DNA of 64,000 nucleotides. Origin: JBEKHT01 sp049516595. Lineage in GTDB: Bacteria > Chloroflexota > Anaerolineae > Anaerolineales > RBG-16-64-43. Positions 44,298 to 53,775 of this stretch are shown in pieces (positions within the stretch are counted from its first letter, which is position 1; each line of letters opens with the position of its first letter). The notes beneath the pieces were generated by a model that was not told where the DNA came from, did no database searches, and worked only from the letters and a program-made list of their open reading frames with translations. The stretch covers positions 1 to 64,000 of the forward strand of contig JBEKSY010000007.1 of the NCBI GenBank assembly GCA_049516595.1. Direction: 5' to 3'. A program made the translations under genes and the position numbers.

Positions 44298-45043
44298 AGC
44301 CGGTGGGCAGAGCGCTGCTGAAAAGGGTCGGATACGACCTTGTCAATATCAGCAGAGCCAGGGAAGACGCGGAAAAGAGGGAGAGCGAAAGATGGACTTG
44401 GCTGCGCAATGCCAACGTGGGAACAGTTCTGGACATTGGCGCAAATGTCGGGGGGTTCTCACAGTGGGCAGCCCAGACTTTGCCAGGAACTCTCTTGTAT
44501 TCGTTCGAGCCTATCGAGCGTTGTTACATTGAGCTCGTGAAAACAATGAGCAACTATCCAGGGTTCAGGGCATTCAATGTCGGATTGAGCGATGTGTCGG
44601 GAGAAGTTGATTTCTATGTCAGCGAGTTCAGCCCTTCGTCTTCCCTTTTGCCAATGGCCAACCTGCATCGCGCTCTTTTTCCACATACCTCCAAAGTCCT
44701 GACCCATAAGGTCGAGGTCGTGCGATTGGATGAGGTCGCTAGCCAGATTGTGATGCGGGGGAAGGTGTTCATAAAGGTTGATGTCCAGGGAGCCGAAGCC
44801 AAGGTGATAGATGGCGGGAGCGTTTTCTTCGGGCGATCTGACATTGTAATGATTGAGGTCAGCTATGACGCGCTTTATTGCGGGCAGCCTCTATTTGCCG
44901 GCATCTACTCGAGGCTCACCGGGATGGGTTATCAGTACATGGGTAACGTCGCCCAGTTCAATGGGCCAGTTAGCGGACTGCCGATATACGCTGATGCGTT
45001 GTTCATCAAGACCGAAATCTTGCCAGACATCTCGAGCCGGTAA
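44294..45043 (+). CDS. FkbM-family methyltransferase
   Basis: 249 residues from the ATG at 44294, in ATGA overlap with the exporter ATPase. VLDIGANVGGFSQWAAQ (motif I), LYSFEPIERCY, VGLSDVSGEVDFYVSE, VVRLDEVA and FIKVDVQGAEAKVIDGG are the FkbM signature series. FkbM-type enzymes O-methylate sugars and polyketides. Its coupling to a Wzt with a C-terminal binding domain fits a terminal methyl cap that both ends chain growth and marks it for export, as in methyl-capped O antigens. That link is inference. Confidence 0.92.
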   Translation: MKPVGRALLKRVGYDLVNISRAREDAEKRESERWTWLRNANVGTVLDIGANVGGFSQWAAQTLPGTLLYSFEPIERCYIELVKTMSNYPGFRAFNVGLSDVSGEVDFYVSEFSPSSSLLPMANLHRALFPHTSKVLTHKVEVVRLDEVASQIVMRGKVFIKVDVQGAEAKVIDGGSVFFGRSDIVMIEVSYDALYCGQPLFAGIYSRLTGMGYQYMGNVAQFNGPVSGLPIYADALFIKTEILPDISSR

Positions 45044-45090
45044 GCGCGCATGGCGAAACGAGGGACCCAGCCGCCCGGGATCTACGGAAG

Positions 45091-46065
45091 ATGATCAAAG
45101 TCAGCACACTGACATCTTGCTATCGAGGGGAGCGGTATCTGAGGGGTTTCTTTGATTCGGTTGTCGAACAGAAGAACTTGGATGAACTTGAGGTTGTCCT
45201 GATACACAATGATCCTAGTGATCGAGAACTCGAGCTCGTTGGTTGGTTTGGCAAGGAACACCCGGGGCACCTGCAGCACATCATTGTCAGGCCAGTAGAA
45301 CCACTCGGAGAATCGTGGAACCGAGGCATACATGCGGCTCAAGGGCGATATGTGTGCATATGGAACGTTGACGACGTTCGAACTCCAGACTCCCTGGAGA
45401 TGCAGGCTGGCATTTTGGATCATGAGGCTGATGTGGCTTTGGTATACGGGGACATGATCGTAGTGGATGAGTACGGGGGTAGGAACGGGATGCCAATACT
45501 GGCGCCCGAATTCGCCAGAGCGGAATTCCTGCGATCCTTTCATTGCGGCTGCTTTCCCATGTGGCGGAAGTCCATTTGCGACAATGTTGGGCTTTTCGAC
45601 AGTCAATTGCGATCTGGTGCAGATTTCGACTTGATGATCCGAATTGCTGCCAGCGCGGAGATGCAAAGGGCGCATGGGCTCCTTGGTTACTACTTGAACG
45701 CAGGGATGGGATTGAGCACGTCTGGCGGACGCTTGCAGCCCACTGAACGGACTGTCGTCGAGCTACGTTATGGTATCTACGACAAGATTGACTACCGTTA
45801 CTTGCCTCAGGCGCGAGAATACCGTTGGGGCGAAATCTACTTCGATGGCTGCTGGCATCCTGTCAGCGAATTGTTTCCCGATTATGAGGCCTTCCTGCAT
45901 TCGCGGGAGCACCTGAGACGAGTGGGCCTGCGCAATTATCGCCGAGCGCAGGTGAGGCGATTGGCATCTAGCGTAAGAATGGCAGGCAAGGAGGTGCTCA
46001 GGCGATTGCTGGCACGCGCGGGCTTGCTTGATTGGGCGCGATCTCTGGGGAGGGAAAGGGCCTAA
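45091..46065 (+). CDS. Glycosyltransferase, GT2 family
   Basis: 324 residues. VSTLTSCYRGERYLRGFFDSV, VVLIHNDPSDRE, ESWNRGIHAAQGRYVCIWNVDDVRTPDSL with a degenerate DDxD site (NVDDV), and DLMIRIAASAEMQ are visible. GT-A fold inverting transferase. No membrane helix is seen. Codon use is notably more A/T-tolerant than in genes of the 17-38 kb part. Confidence 0.88.
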   Translation: MIKVSTLTSCYRGERYLRGFFDSVVEQKNLDELEVVLIHNDPSDRELELVGWFGKEHPGHLQHIIVRPVEPLGESWNRGIHAAQGRYVCIWNVDDVRTPDSLEMQAGILDHEADVALVYGDMIVVDEYGGRNGMPILAPEFARAEFLRSFHCGCFPMWRKSICDNVGLFDSQLRSGADFDLMIRIAASAEMQRAHGLLGYYLNAGMGLSTSGGRLQPTERTVVELRYGIYDKIDYRYLPQAREYRWGEIYFDGCWHPVSELFPDYEAFLHSREHLRRVGLRNYRRAQVRRLASSVRMAGKEVLRRLLARAGLLDWARSLGRERA

Positions 46066-46077
46066 GGTAAGAACTGA

Positions 46078-47562
46078 ATGGCGTTGCTAAGCCTCATTGT
46101 GCCCGGATCTGTTGCCTTGATCTTGTTCGCAAGACTGAGGAAATCGCCCGTCGCCATATGCATTCTCCCCATCATGCTCACTCTGGGCGAGAGCGCGTTC
46201 ATCCGCACGTGGAATGTGTCAATACGCCTACCTTATGTCCCGGTCCCACTAATATGGAATGACGTGGTCTTCGGTGCCCTCGTGATTTCGTGGCTGTACG
46301 TGTGGCAAAAGCGCCGGGTGAAAACGCGCTTCGCATCGGGATGGGACATTCTCGCTGTTGTTCTCTTTCTGGGTTTGGTGGTTGCGCAGGTGCCGGTTGC
46401 CTGGCTACGCGACCAAGAGATAAGGCTCGGGGCGATTCTGGCGATCAGGAGCTTTCTCTACTTCCCTTTAAGCATCTTTCTTTGGGCGGACCTTTTGCGC
46501 CGTCTCGCACGGAATGAGATCGAAAACCTGCTCGGCTGTCTTTCCTGGGTTACCGTCGGTCTACTAGGGCTGTATGTGCTGCACATGCTAGGTTACGTCA
46601 CGAGCCCGGTGGACAGCTCCTATTACCAAGGTGTACTTGGGTCAACACCGATCATTCGAGATGCCCTTGCCTTTCCATTCTTCACAAAGGTCGCCTTTGC
46701 GTATTTCTTGACCCGACCCCGAAAGAATGCGGGTACGCTGCTAGCCCTCGGGGTCGCATTCACAGGAGTTCTGTTCTCCTATACCCGTTCCTGGGTGATT
46801 CCAGCGGTCTTGATGCTTGTCGTTTCAGTACTGTACTTGGCCGTGGTCCAACAACGCCTAAGAATGGCGCTGGGGCAGGTCGCGGTACTTGGGGCAATGG
46901 GTGCGTTCGTTTTCGCCGGCGCAACCATGCTATTCCCCGTAAACGTCGGCTTCGCCGTCGACCGGCTTCGGGAGATTGGGGTTCAGGGGCTGAACACGCC
47001 TAACTTAGTCTCACGAGTCGAGACTATGGGCATCGTCGCCCGATATGTTGGCACAGTTGACCCAATCTGGGGAGCGGGATACTCGGTCGCAACAGCAAGA
47101 GACCTTCAAGCAATAAGCCAAGGGCGGTTAATTGGTGATGCGGTTTGGCCAGCCTTGCTCCTGCCTCTAGGCTGGAGTGGTGTGATCTCCTTTGGGTTGA
47201 TCTTGTTCGTCATGTTGCTGGTTGCTGGCTCCGGGGCCGTCAAGAAACGGAACGATGGGACTCCTCTTCTCACAATTGGTCTGCTCTTGATCATTGTCTG
47301 GGACATTCTGCGCACGGTGTCTAGCTCCGACATCCTGACAATCTACCCGGTTGGCGAGGCATTGATCTTCGCCTTGGTGATGGTTGAGAGCCGCTCATTG
47401 TGGTCCTCGAATCCACTGACTCTGCCGGGCCTGCCGCTTCTCTCGGGCCTCGGCAACGATTGGTTTACTAGGAATGACAGTTATTTGGTCTTACGACGGT
47501 CGGTATTGATTGCCCTTATCAGCCTGCTAGCTGTCGGCGCAGGAATTGTGGTGTCGAGATGA
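46078..47562 (+). CDS. O-antigen polymerase/ligase-like membrane protein (Wzy/WaaL superfamily)
   Basis: 494 residues with about 11-12 hydrophobic segments and a larger periplasmic-type loop around residues 290-350 containing GINTPNLVSR-like text (actual GLNTPNLVSRVETMGIV) and WGAGYSVATARDL. These proteins polymerise repeat units or ligate glycans to a lipid or protein acceptor outside the membrane. Similarity is at the level of topology and motif spacing, as usual for this divergent family, so polymerase and ligase cannot be told apart. The stop overlaps the next start and is embedded in a perfect hairpin (47551-47580). Confidence 0.8.
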   Translation: MALLSLIVPGSVALILFARLRKSPVAICILPIMLTLGESAFIRTWNVSIRLPYVPVPLIWNDVVFGALVISWLYVWQKRRVKTRFASGWDILAVVLFLGLVVAQVPVAWLRDQEIRLGAILAIRSFLYFPLSIFLWADLLRRLARNEIENLLGCLSWVTVGLLGLYVLHMLGYVTSPVDSSYYQGVLGSTPIIRDALAFPFFTKVAFAYFLTRPRKNAGTLLALGVAFTGVLFSYTRSWVIPAVLMLVVSVLYLAVVQQRLRMALGQVAVLGAMGAFVFAGATMLFPVNVGFAVDRLREIGVQGLNTPNLVSRVETMGIVARYVGTVDPIWGAGYSVATARDLQAISQGRLIGDAVWPALLLPLGWSGVISFGLILFVMLLVAGSGAVKKRNDGTPLLTIGLLLIIVWDILRTVSSSDILTIYPVGEALIFALVMVESRSLWSSNPLTLPGLPLLSGLGNDWFTRNDSYLVLRRSVLIALISLLAVGAGIVVSR

Positions 47563-47580
47563 TCAACATCATCTCGACAC
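47551..47580 (+). promoter_or_regulatory. Perfect 13-bp hairpin spanning an overlapping stop/start (ATGA)
   Basis: GTGTCGAGATGAT (47551-47563) is exactly complementary to ATCATCTCGACAC (47568-47580) around a CAAC loop. The 5' arm holds the ATGA in which the next gene's ATG (47559-47561) overlaps the polymerase stop TGA (47560-47562). In mRNA it would bury the start codon unless a ribosome finishing the upstream gene opens it. No T-tract follows, so a terminator role is unlikely. Confidence 0.7.
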
Positions 47581-48575
47581 AGCCCCGGGCACGAGAGGTA
47601 CATGGCCCCTATAAGGTCTACGCCAACTTGCTGAAGGGTCTGGACAGCATCGGTTACCCCTACTTAGTAAACGCTGATTTGAATGCGACCAAGCGGCTGT
47701 GGGTGCACGATGACAAAGCAGCACTGCAGTTCCTTCGCCGCAGTCGGGCGTACAAGGTCCTAGGACCCAACATCGTCAGTTTGCCAACTCAACTACCCAG
47801 TCTCGAGTTTGACAATACGATCTACGTTCTACCGTCTGAGTGGCCCGTGCAACTGTGGCGACAAATGGGTTTCAACGCTTGCCCACTGATTCCTTGGCCG
47901 GTTGGAATCGATACAGATGAGTTCCACCCATCACGAACCCCGAAGTGGGAGCGGCGAGTCATGGTGTATCACAAGGGACGAAGGGTATCGGAACTTATCA
48001 CTATTCTGGATGTGTTGTATGCGTTGCGGCTTCGCTACTCGTTGGTTATTTACGGACGGTATGGCGAGGAAGAGTACCGTGAGTTCCTGAACAAGTCCTC
48101 GTTCGTCATCTGGCACGGCGTTTCGGAGACCCAGGGGATCGCCATGCAAGAGGCCATGGCCTGCAGCATTCCGATATTGGTTTGTGATGTGTCGACACTC
48201 GGAGATGACGCCGAGGGCTCCGCCTATCCGGATAAGCTCAAGGCCCTTCCCGTGACTGCGGCACCGTATTTTGACAAGACTTGTGGCATTCGGATTACGA
48301 ACCTAGTCGATCTCAAAGATGCAGTCTGCTCATTGCTTGATGAGATAGACGACTACAGACCACGGGAATATGTGTTGGAGCACCTTTCACTTGAAAGGCA
48401 GGCTTCTCGGTTCGTTCAACTTTGGGAGACCTGGGGGCTGGGAGTGGACAAGGGCTACGGAGAGAGACCAGCAACCTTGAAACCTTTCACCGAGCCCACT
48501 TCGGCAAGAGTGCAGCGGCTTGCATACAAAGCGATGCGGGAGCTTTTTCCGCCGAGCGACGAAAGGAACGGGTAG
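47559..48575 (+). CDS. Glycosyltransferase, GT4-like
   Basis: 338 residues. INIISTQPRAREVHGPYKVYANLLKGLDSIGYPY begins a short GT-B N-terminal domain. The nucleotide-binding half has VMVYHKGRRVSEL, VIWHGVSETQGIAMQEAMACSIPILVCDVS with the E-x7-like pattern, and a C-terminal SLERQASRFVQLW. It is shorter than most GT4s and close to a group found in capsular loci. The start codon lies inside a perfect hairpin, suggesting translation coupled to the upstream polymerase/ligase gene. Confidence 0.8.
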   Translation: MINIISTQPRAREVHGPYKVYANLLKGLDSIGYPYLVNADLNATKRLWVHDDKAALQFLRRSRAYKVLGPNIVSLPTQLPSLEFDNTIYVLPSEWPVQLWRQMGFNACPLIPWPVGIDTDEFHPSRTPKWERRVMVYHKGRRVSELITILDVLYALRLRYSLVIYGRYGEEEYREFLNKSSFVIWHGVSETQGIAMQEAMACSIPILVCDVSTLGDDAEGSAYPDKLKALPVTAAPYFDKTCGIRITNLVDLKDAVCSLLDEIDDYRPREYVLEHLSLERQASRFVQLWETWGLGVDKGYGERPATLKPFTEPTSARVQRLAYKAMRELFPPSDERNG

Positions 48576-48589
48576 CGCAAGAAGCCACA

Positions 48590-49672
48590 ATGGTTGATGC
48601 GCCGTCGATGCCCAAGGTCACCGTTGTGATGCCTGTCTACAATGGGGAGAGGTTCCTGGGGCAGGCCATAGAGAGCATCCTGGGTCAGACGTACTCCAAT
48701 TTCGAGCTCTTTATCGTAGATGATGCATCCACTGATGGATCCGTCGACATTATTCGATCCTACCAAGACGCTCGCATCCGGCTGATTCAGAATGCGAGCA
48801 ATCGTGGTCCGGCGTATTCCAGGAACATTGCTCTTAACCAGGGCCGAGGGCAATATGCAGCTTCGCTGGACGCAGACGATGTAGCCTGCCTCACGCGACT
48901 GCAAATGGAGGCATCCTATCTAGACGAACACCCTGACGTGGCATTAGTCGCAGGCACGGGTGAGGCCATTGATGAAACCGGTAGATCCCTGGGGATCAAC
49001 TTGCCTCTGAGAAATGACGTGGCAATTCGTTGGCGGCTGCTTTTCCGCAACACCATCAACGGGGGCACGGTAATGTACCGGAGGGCCCTGGCCCTGCAGG
49101 CGGGAGGCTATGACGAACGCTTCACTCCCGCTGAAGACTACTTGCTCTGGGTGAAGTTGGCCAAGTTTGGTTCTATTTTCAATCTTGACGAAGTGCTGAC
49201 ACGGGTGCGCCAGAACCCCAGGTCACTCACTCATTCCAGGCCCATTGAGTTGCGCGAGCGCACCCTCTCTGTAGTCCAACGTTCTGTGACTGACTTGCTC
49301 GGGTTCGAGGTGGCACCTGAAGTAGCTGCTTTTCTGAACGGTTCCTCTTTCGGCGCGGACCGGGACGTCGCGCGAAATGGCTATGACGTGTATTGGCAAT
49401 GTCTACGGAGTTTTGCATTGAGGAAAGCAACGCGGAAAGCGGACCGCGCCTTGCTATTTGACCTAGTTTTGCAAGACCTACTTGTCCTTGGGCGTGAGTG
49501 CGAGGCAGAGCGCGGACATGCGCTTCGGATTGCATTGCTGTTTGGACTGGGCTTCTCGCCTAGCCGTCTGCTAACAGCGAGCTTCGCCAGGTTTGCCGCG
49601 CGAGTAGTCCTGGCAGCTAGGGTGCGGCGGTGGTTCCAGCATCCTACGTTGCGCGAGGGAACAATTGCGTAG
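48590..49672 (+). CDS. Glycosyltransferase, GT2 family
   Basis: 360 residues from ATG 48590; a longer frame to 48422 overlaps the previous gene. VTVVMPVYNGERFLGQAIES, LFIVDDASTDGSVDII, NRGPAYSRNIALNQGRGQYAASLDADDV (DxD-type), and FTPAEDYLLWVKLAKFG are textbook GT-A inverting transferase blocks. A basic C-terminal tail (about 100 residues) may associate with membrane. It is followed directly by a decayed short frame. Confidence 0.92.
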   Translation: MVDAPSMPKVTVVMPVYNGERFLGQAIESILGQTYSNFELFIVDDASTDGSVDIIRSYQDARIRLIQNASNRGPAYSRNIALNQGRGQYAASLDADDVACLTRLQMEASYLDEHPDVALVAGTGEAIDETGRSLGINLPLRNDVAIRWRLLFRNTINGGTVMYRRALALQAGGYDERFTPAEDYLLWVKLAKFGSIFNLDEVLTRVRQNPRSLTHSRPIELRERTLSVVQRSVTDLLGFEVAPEVAAFLNGSSFGADRDVARNGYDVYWQCLRSFALRKATRKADRALLFDLVLQDLLVLGRECEAERGHALRIALLFGLGFSPSRLLTASFARFAARVVLAARVRRWFQHPTLREGTIA

Positions 49673-49676
49673 TTGG

Positions 49677-50240
49677 ATGCCGGCCCTCGCAGTTGCCGGA
49701 CTCATCTCTGGCACAACCTCCAACTTGTTCGCCCAGATCGCCCATAATCAGCACGGGCTTGGTGCCATCCGCGCTATGTTTGCCTTGGATCGCCACGACC
49801 CACTTCAGGACTAAACTGCCTCGGATCGCCTCGAGGGCCGATGGGGGCCATCTCGCTGGCCGGGGTCGCGAAAGAATCGATCCAATCTCGCGAATTCGTC
49901 ATGGTGCGCTTCGCGCTAGATAGTCTGCAGAGCCTACACCTGGATAAGCAACTCACGCCACGTTCCCGCAACGCGGCAGTGAGCCTGCGAGATGCCATAG
50001 CTTCCTCGTATGACGGCCAGAAGCTTTTTGAGGCCGAGTTGTCGGGGTGACGTGCAGCATTCGCGCTTGTTCGTTGCGATCTCGGTGAGTCGACAGGGGA
50101 GGATTTTCTGTTGGCAAGTCTCGGAGGGGACAATGAGGCACTCAAGTACCTTCACGGTGCAGTTGGATGCCTTATTCCAAACAGGCTCGAGCTTGGCCCG
50201 TGCGCCGATTATTATTAGGGTGGGTTGCAGCCATTGAAGG
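49677..50240 (+). pseudogene. Probable decayed TPR-type gene
   Basis: Five bases after the preceding gene an ATG opens a 45-codon frame (49677-49814): a hydrophobic start LAVAGLISG and a TPR-like HGLGAIRAMFALDRHD, ended by TAA. A second frame from about 49841 reads ALDSLQS then QLTPRSRN and LRDAIASSYD. This faintly parallels MDLLQS...QLSPNKSE...VRSQLAESYL of the intact TPR gene at 50788. The remainder to about 50240 has TPR-like spacing in a third frame. Similarity is weak and by eye; the broken-gene reading is tentative. Confidence 0.4.
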
Positions 50241-50660
50241 GAGAACCCTCTACTTGGCGACTCATCGGGCGCGAGGTTTCTCTTGTCTTTTTTTACCGGG
50301 CGAACTCGATAGGGTGACTTTGGACTCAACGATCATCACTTGGTCAATGAGCTTCCGCGCCGGAAATTGCTCATTTCGCATCGCGACTGCCTGATTCTGA
50401 TTGGTTGATAAGCAGCCGACATCAGCGCTCCGCAGTACCGTAGTGTTTCACGCACTGGGGTTATGGCACGTCTCAAGGAGGACTGACATTATGTTCCCTG
50501 ATTTGGGTCGGCGCGAATGTGAACTTCGGCATGGTGATGGTGCGCGTGACTTGCTGGCGGCGTTACAACGGGCGGGTACCAAAGCGTCCCTTGATTTGAA
50601 TGCTGGTTCCTGCGTGCCCGACGATTGGTCGTGCCATGCAAACCCGGTCAATTGCGGCTG

Positions 50661-50786
50661 ATGAATGATCCTGACCGTCGCTTTGCTGCTAGGCTCTGGG
50701 TGACGGCTGCCACAAGCATCTTCGTGGCAACTTGGCTCCCACCTGGCCCCAGGTGGTGCCAGTCACACACCTGGGTGGACGTTTGA
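50661..50786 (+). CDS. Possible small membrane peptide
   Basis: A 41-codon frame from ATG 50661 to TGA 50784-50786, ending one base before the TPR gene's ATG (50788). The middle, RLWVTAATSIFVATWLP, is hydrophobic. It may be a leader peptide for the TPR gene or the remnant N-terminus of a decayed membrane protein. No homology recognised. Confidence 0.2.
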   Translation: MNDPDRRFAARLWVTAATSIFVATWLPPGPRWCQSHTWVDV

Positions 50787-50787
50787 A

Positions 50788-51696
50788 ATGCGCTTATATG
50801 TACTATTGGTCGTGGCCTGGGTTGCCTTGCTCGCCGCATTCGGTTGGGGAGGCTTGCCCGCTGCTGCTGATCGAAACGCCAATTGCGTCGATCTGGAGGG
50901 TCTGGCGGCCCAATATGCGAATGGACATAGTGTCCCAATTGGCATGCTGAGGGTGCCGCTGGGGCGATGCGATAGAAACCTGGCCTTAATAGGTTTGGCC
51001 GAGACAGCGGTGAGGGTGGGCAACATTTCGGATTCGCTTCTTGTCATGGACCTGCTCCAATCTGGGAGTGAGCAGCTTTCGCCGAACAAGTCAGAGAAGT
51101 TGCAGGCCGCACAGGTTCGATCACAGCTGGCAGAATCGTATCTTCGTTCCAAACAGGACCAACCGGCTCTTGCCGAATGGGCTGAGGCCTTGGAGTTTGA
51201 GCCGGACTATCTCCCCGCTCTCCTAGGGAAGGGTGAGACGCTGGGCAGGGTTGGGCGCATCCAAGAGGGTGCGCAGACCTTGCTAGATGCCGCGAACCTT
51301 TATCCATCTGATGGGTCAGTGTGGGCAGCGCTGGCTTCCTTCTATCTGGACGACGCCGCCGAGCCCCTCGTCGCCGCGAGATATGCCAAAGTGAGCATCA
51401 TCCTGGATGCTCGAAACGTCCAGGCCTTAAGGGTTCTGACTATTTTCAGCCAATCATTCTCTCGTTGTGGAGACGCGGTGCAATACGGAGAACGTTGGGT
51501 ACAGGTCGCACCGGACGACTACTGGGCATGGCTCGAGTTGGCCAACGCGAGTTGGAGCTGTGGCGAGCACGCGAGCGCTAGTCTTGCATACAATCGTTTT
51601 CTTGAGCTTGCGCCTGTTGATGTTCGTGAGCAGTACAGGGAATATGTCCGTGCTCGGCTCAGCCCGGATCATCAGCCCAACGCGGAAACCCATTAG
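50788..51696 (+). CDS. Exported TPR-repeat protein
   Basis: 302 residues. An N-terminal hydrophobic stretch (LYVLLVVAWVALLAAFGWGGLPAAA) acts as signal peptide or anchor. The rest is alpha-helical with about four to five tetratricopeptide-like units, such as SYLRSKQDQPALAEWAEALEFE, ALLGKGETLGRVGRIQEGAQ and WAWLELANASWSCGEHASAS with SLAYNRFLELAPVD at the end. TPR proteins in glycan clusters serve as scaffolds for assembly or export. It is flanked on both sides by decayed genes, and seems the surviving member of a TPR family here. Confidence 0.8.
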   Translation: MRLYVLLVVAWVALLAAFGWGGLPAAADRNANCVDLEGLAAQYANGHSVPIGMLRVPLGRCDRNLALIGLAETAVRVGNISDSLLVMDLLQSGSEQLSPNKSEKLQAAQVRSQLAESYLRSKQDQPALAEWAEALEFEPDYLPALLGKGETLGRVGRIQEGAQTLLDAANLYPSDGSVWAALASFYLDDAAEPLVAARYAKVSIILDARNVQALRVLTIFSQSFSRCGDAVQYGERWVQVAPDDYWAWLELANASWSCGEHASASLAYNRFLELAPVDVREQYREYVRARLSPDHQPNAETH

Positions 51697-51716
51697 GACA
51701 GAGGGACTCCTCGCAT

Positions 51717-52380
51717 AAAGATCACTTTGATCGCTCCTGCAATCGGCCCGGGCAGCCAGAGGGCAATTGGCACAGCAACAGTTAACCACCCCCGAGGCTT
51801 GGTGAAACCGGGTCACGAAGTGTACGTAATCACTTGGCTTGACCAAGTATCCAGTCGTCGGGATGCTCTTCCCTTGATTGGGCAGGATGGACCCCTCCTG
51901 ACTGTGTACCAGCCGCCCCACGGAAGACACCGTGCTACACGGGATGATTTTGTTTCGCAACCCCATCGTGCATTCCACTGCAATATGTCGGAGGAGGCTG
52001 GCGATCCAGGTGGGGTGGACATGGCATCCTGCTGTATCAGGCCGAGGACAATTCACTTTGGAGTCTGGTTGTTTATCTTGCCTCGATCTATGCACACCCG
52101 AACTGCTGTTAGAGTACCAAGTGAATCCACTCCCAACAGATGCTTTCTGATCCGATGACCCTCGGGAGGCATATGGATGACGTTATCGGGCGAACCGTGC
52201 AGCTATCTACTCGAATAGGGATCTCGACGAATCTTGCGATGAGTGTAAACGGATACACCTATGATCCTGCACTTGTACGAGAAACTTATGAGGTTTTCTG
52301 GGGCTGTCTGAACCCCCTCGCGGTGGCTTCCTTCTCGATGGTCGGATGGAGCGATCTTACTTGTTGCTGCTGCCCCTGAT
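51717..52380 (+). pseudogene. Decayed GT4 glycosyltransferase
   Basis: From 51717 the frame reads KITLIAPAIGPGSQRAIGTA then RGLVKPGHEVYVITWLDQVS and DGPLLTVYQPP, a GT4 N-terminus (MKIxxxxP...GxGTAxxxLAxGLxxxGHEVxVxT) with no usable start codon. Later frames (51932-52150 and 52140-52379) carry CTPELLLEYQ and YDPALVRETYEVFW, which could come from the middle of the same gene. The nucleotide-sugar motif block is not found. Frames shift at least twice. The N-terminal match is convincing, the rest less so. Confidence 0.65.
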
Positions 52381-53029
52381 CTTCGGGAGATGTCGCGACT
52401 TAGCGAGTCGGAAAGAGTTACCTGATTGAATTTGCTGAAGGAGCATTGCCGTCGTTTCGCCCCTCGGCTACTTGTTGCTCCGCAAGTCCTCTACTTTGGC
52501 TCCGGGGTGCTTACGCCTGCACACAAATACCATGTGTTTGAAAAGCTAGCTTTGCGCCGAGTTCTGCATGCACTCGAGATTTGTGGCCGTTGAGATTCCG
52601 AAGTGGGCCACATCCCTCAGGGAGCGTTCGGACAGAGACTAATCGGGCAACTAGGTCTACCATCTCTGAATTGCCTGGAGACATGAGCTAGGGGAATGAT
52701 TGGATAGACGCAGGCTGGAGCACGGAGGCGGAGGGTTACATGAGGAAGCTGTGCCGCTGCCAGGCCCTGCCGAGAAGGCCGACTTTTGGATAAGCCTTGC
52801 TCCTTAGGTGTCATGTCCTGGAATTGCCGCTGGATATCTTCACCGCAGGACTGTTCGTGAGAAGGCCCTAAAGGAACATCCGTGTTTCATGAGCGGATAG
52901 TGGGTGATGTATTTGCGATTGCCACCCTGCTTGGCTCTCCTCACCTGCCCGCGATTGTTACGGGGCGACACGCGCTTCCTCGAAGTGGTCCGCCTGCATG
53001 CGTTCTTGGAGCCACCCAAGCTTGCATAA
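52381..53029. other. Degenerate stretch; nothing firmly recognised
   Basis: Around 52440-52590 one frame reads LLVAPQVLYFGSGVLTPAHK followed by FEKLALRRVLHALEI, protein-like but with no family recognised and no start. The rest shows no coherent frame. Together with its neighbours it looks like decaying coding DNA. Confidence 0.35.
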
Positions 53030-53755
53030 GTTCGAGCTGTACATTCCGAACTGGAAGGCAGGCGGGCTGCGCTTCGGCTGCTTGGTGCTGTTGGGCAGAC
53101 AGAGGAGCAGAATGGGATACACAATCGGTCCTCGTCGACCTCCTTTCCCCCAGTGGTCTTTGCCTCAGATCCTTTCCCGCCTGAGACAGAGTTCATATTG
53201 AGAATGCGAGAGTTCCAAATACGGTATGGCATGCGATGGCGGAAGATTCGCAGATGTGCTGCGTCTCTCAGAGGAGTTGATATCCCTTGCGGCCCAGCGA
53301 GTCGAAGGCCATGCGTGGAAACCTATGACGCGAGGACGTAGGAACAACTCCGCGGCGGCAGCGATCCTTTTCACTGAAGTATTGCAGATCCACCCGGATT
53401 CGATCCTGGCACTGACACAGGGGCTAACTACTGCCTCCATTGGTCTCCGAGTCGTTCTTGGCGCAATCGGGCTTGGCCGCTGGTCCAAACAGCCTTTGTT
53501 CTAGATCCCATCAATGAAGTAGATCTTCGCATTGCGACGCAATTCCTGACCGAGCAAGGTGGGTGCCAAGATGCGCTCGGGGTGGCGGAGCATGCGGCTG
53601 CTCTCTTCCCCTCGCGTGCAGATGCCTGGGTGCGGTTCGGAGACGTCCATAGGTGTCTGGGCGAGTTCGACCAGGCAGTGGTCTGCTATCGGCGTGCCAT
53701 AACCATCGCGCCGGATCTCCAGCAATCTCTTCATGACAGAATGTGGCAGCCTTGA
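53030..53755 (+). pseudogene. Decayed TPR-repeat gene
   Basis: The 3' part is clear: in the frame ending with TGA at 53753-53755 the DNA encodes a TPR pair, DALGVAEHAAALFPSRADAW and VRFGDVHRCLGEFDQAVVCY followed by RRAITIAPDL. Upstream, about 53345-53410 in another frame has AAAILFTEVLQIHPDSILAL, also TPR-like, and about 53030-53130 in a third frame is helix-rich. Frameshifts and missing starts mark it as broken. It is related in type to the intact TPR gene at 50788. Confidence 0.65.
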
Positions 53756-53775
53756 CAGAACTACCTCCTGCAAGA

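Noticed and set aside
47551..47580. Reading the perfect hairpin as a terminator
   Set aside because: It lies across coding sequence at a stop/start overlap and has no T-tract on either strand.
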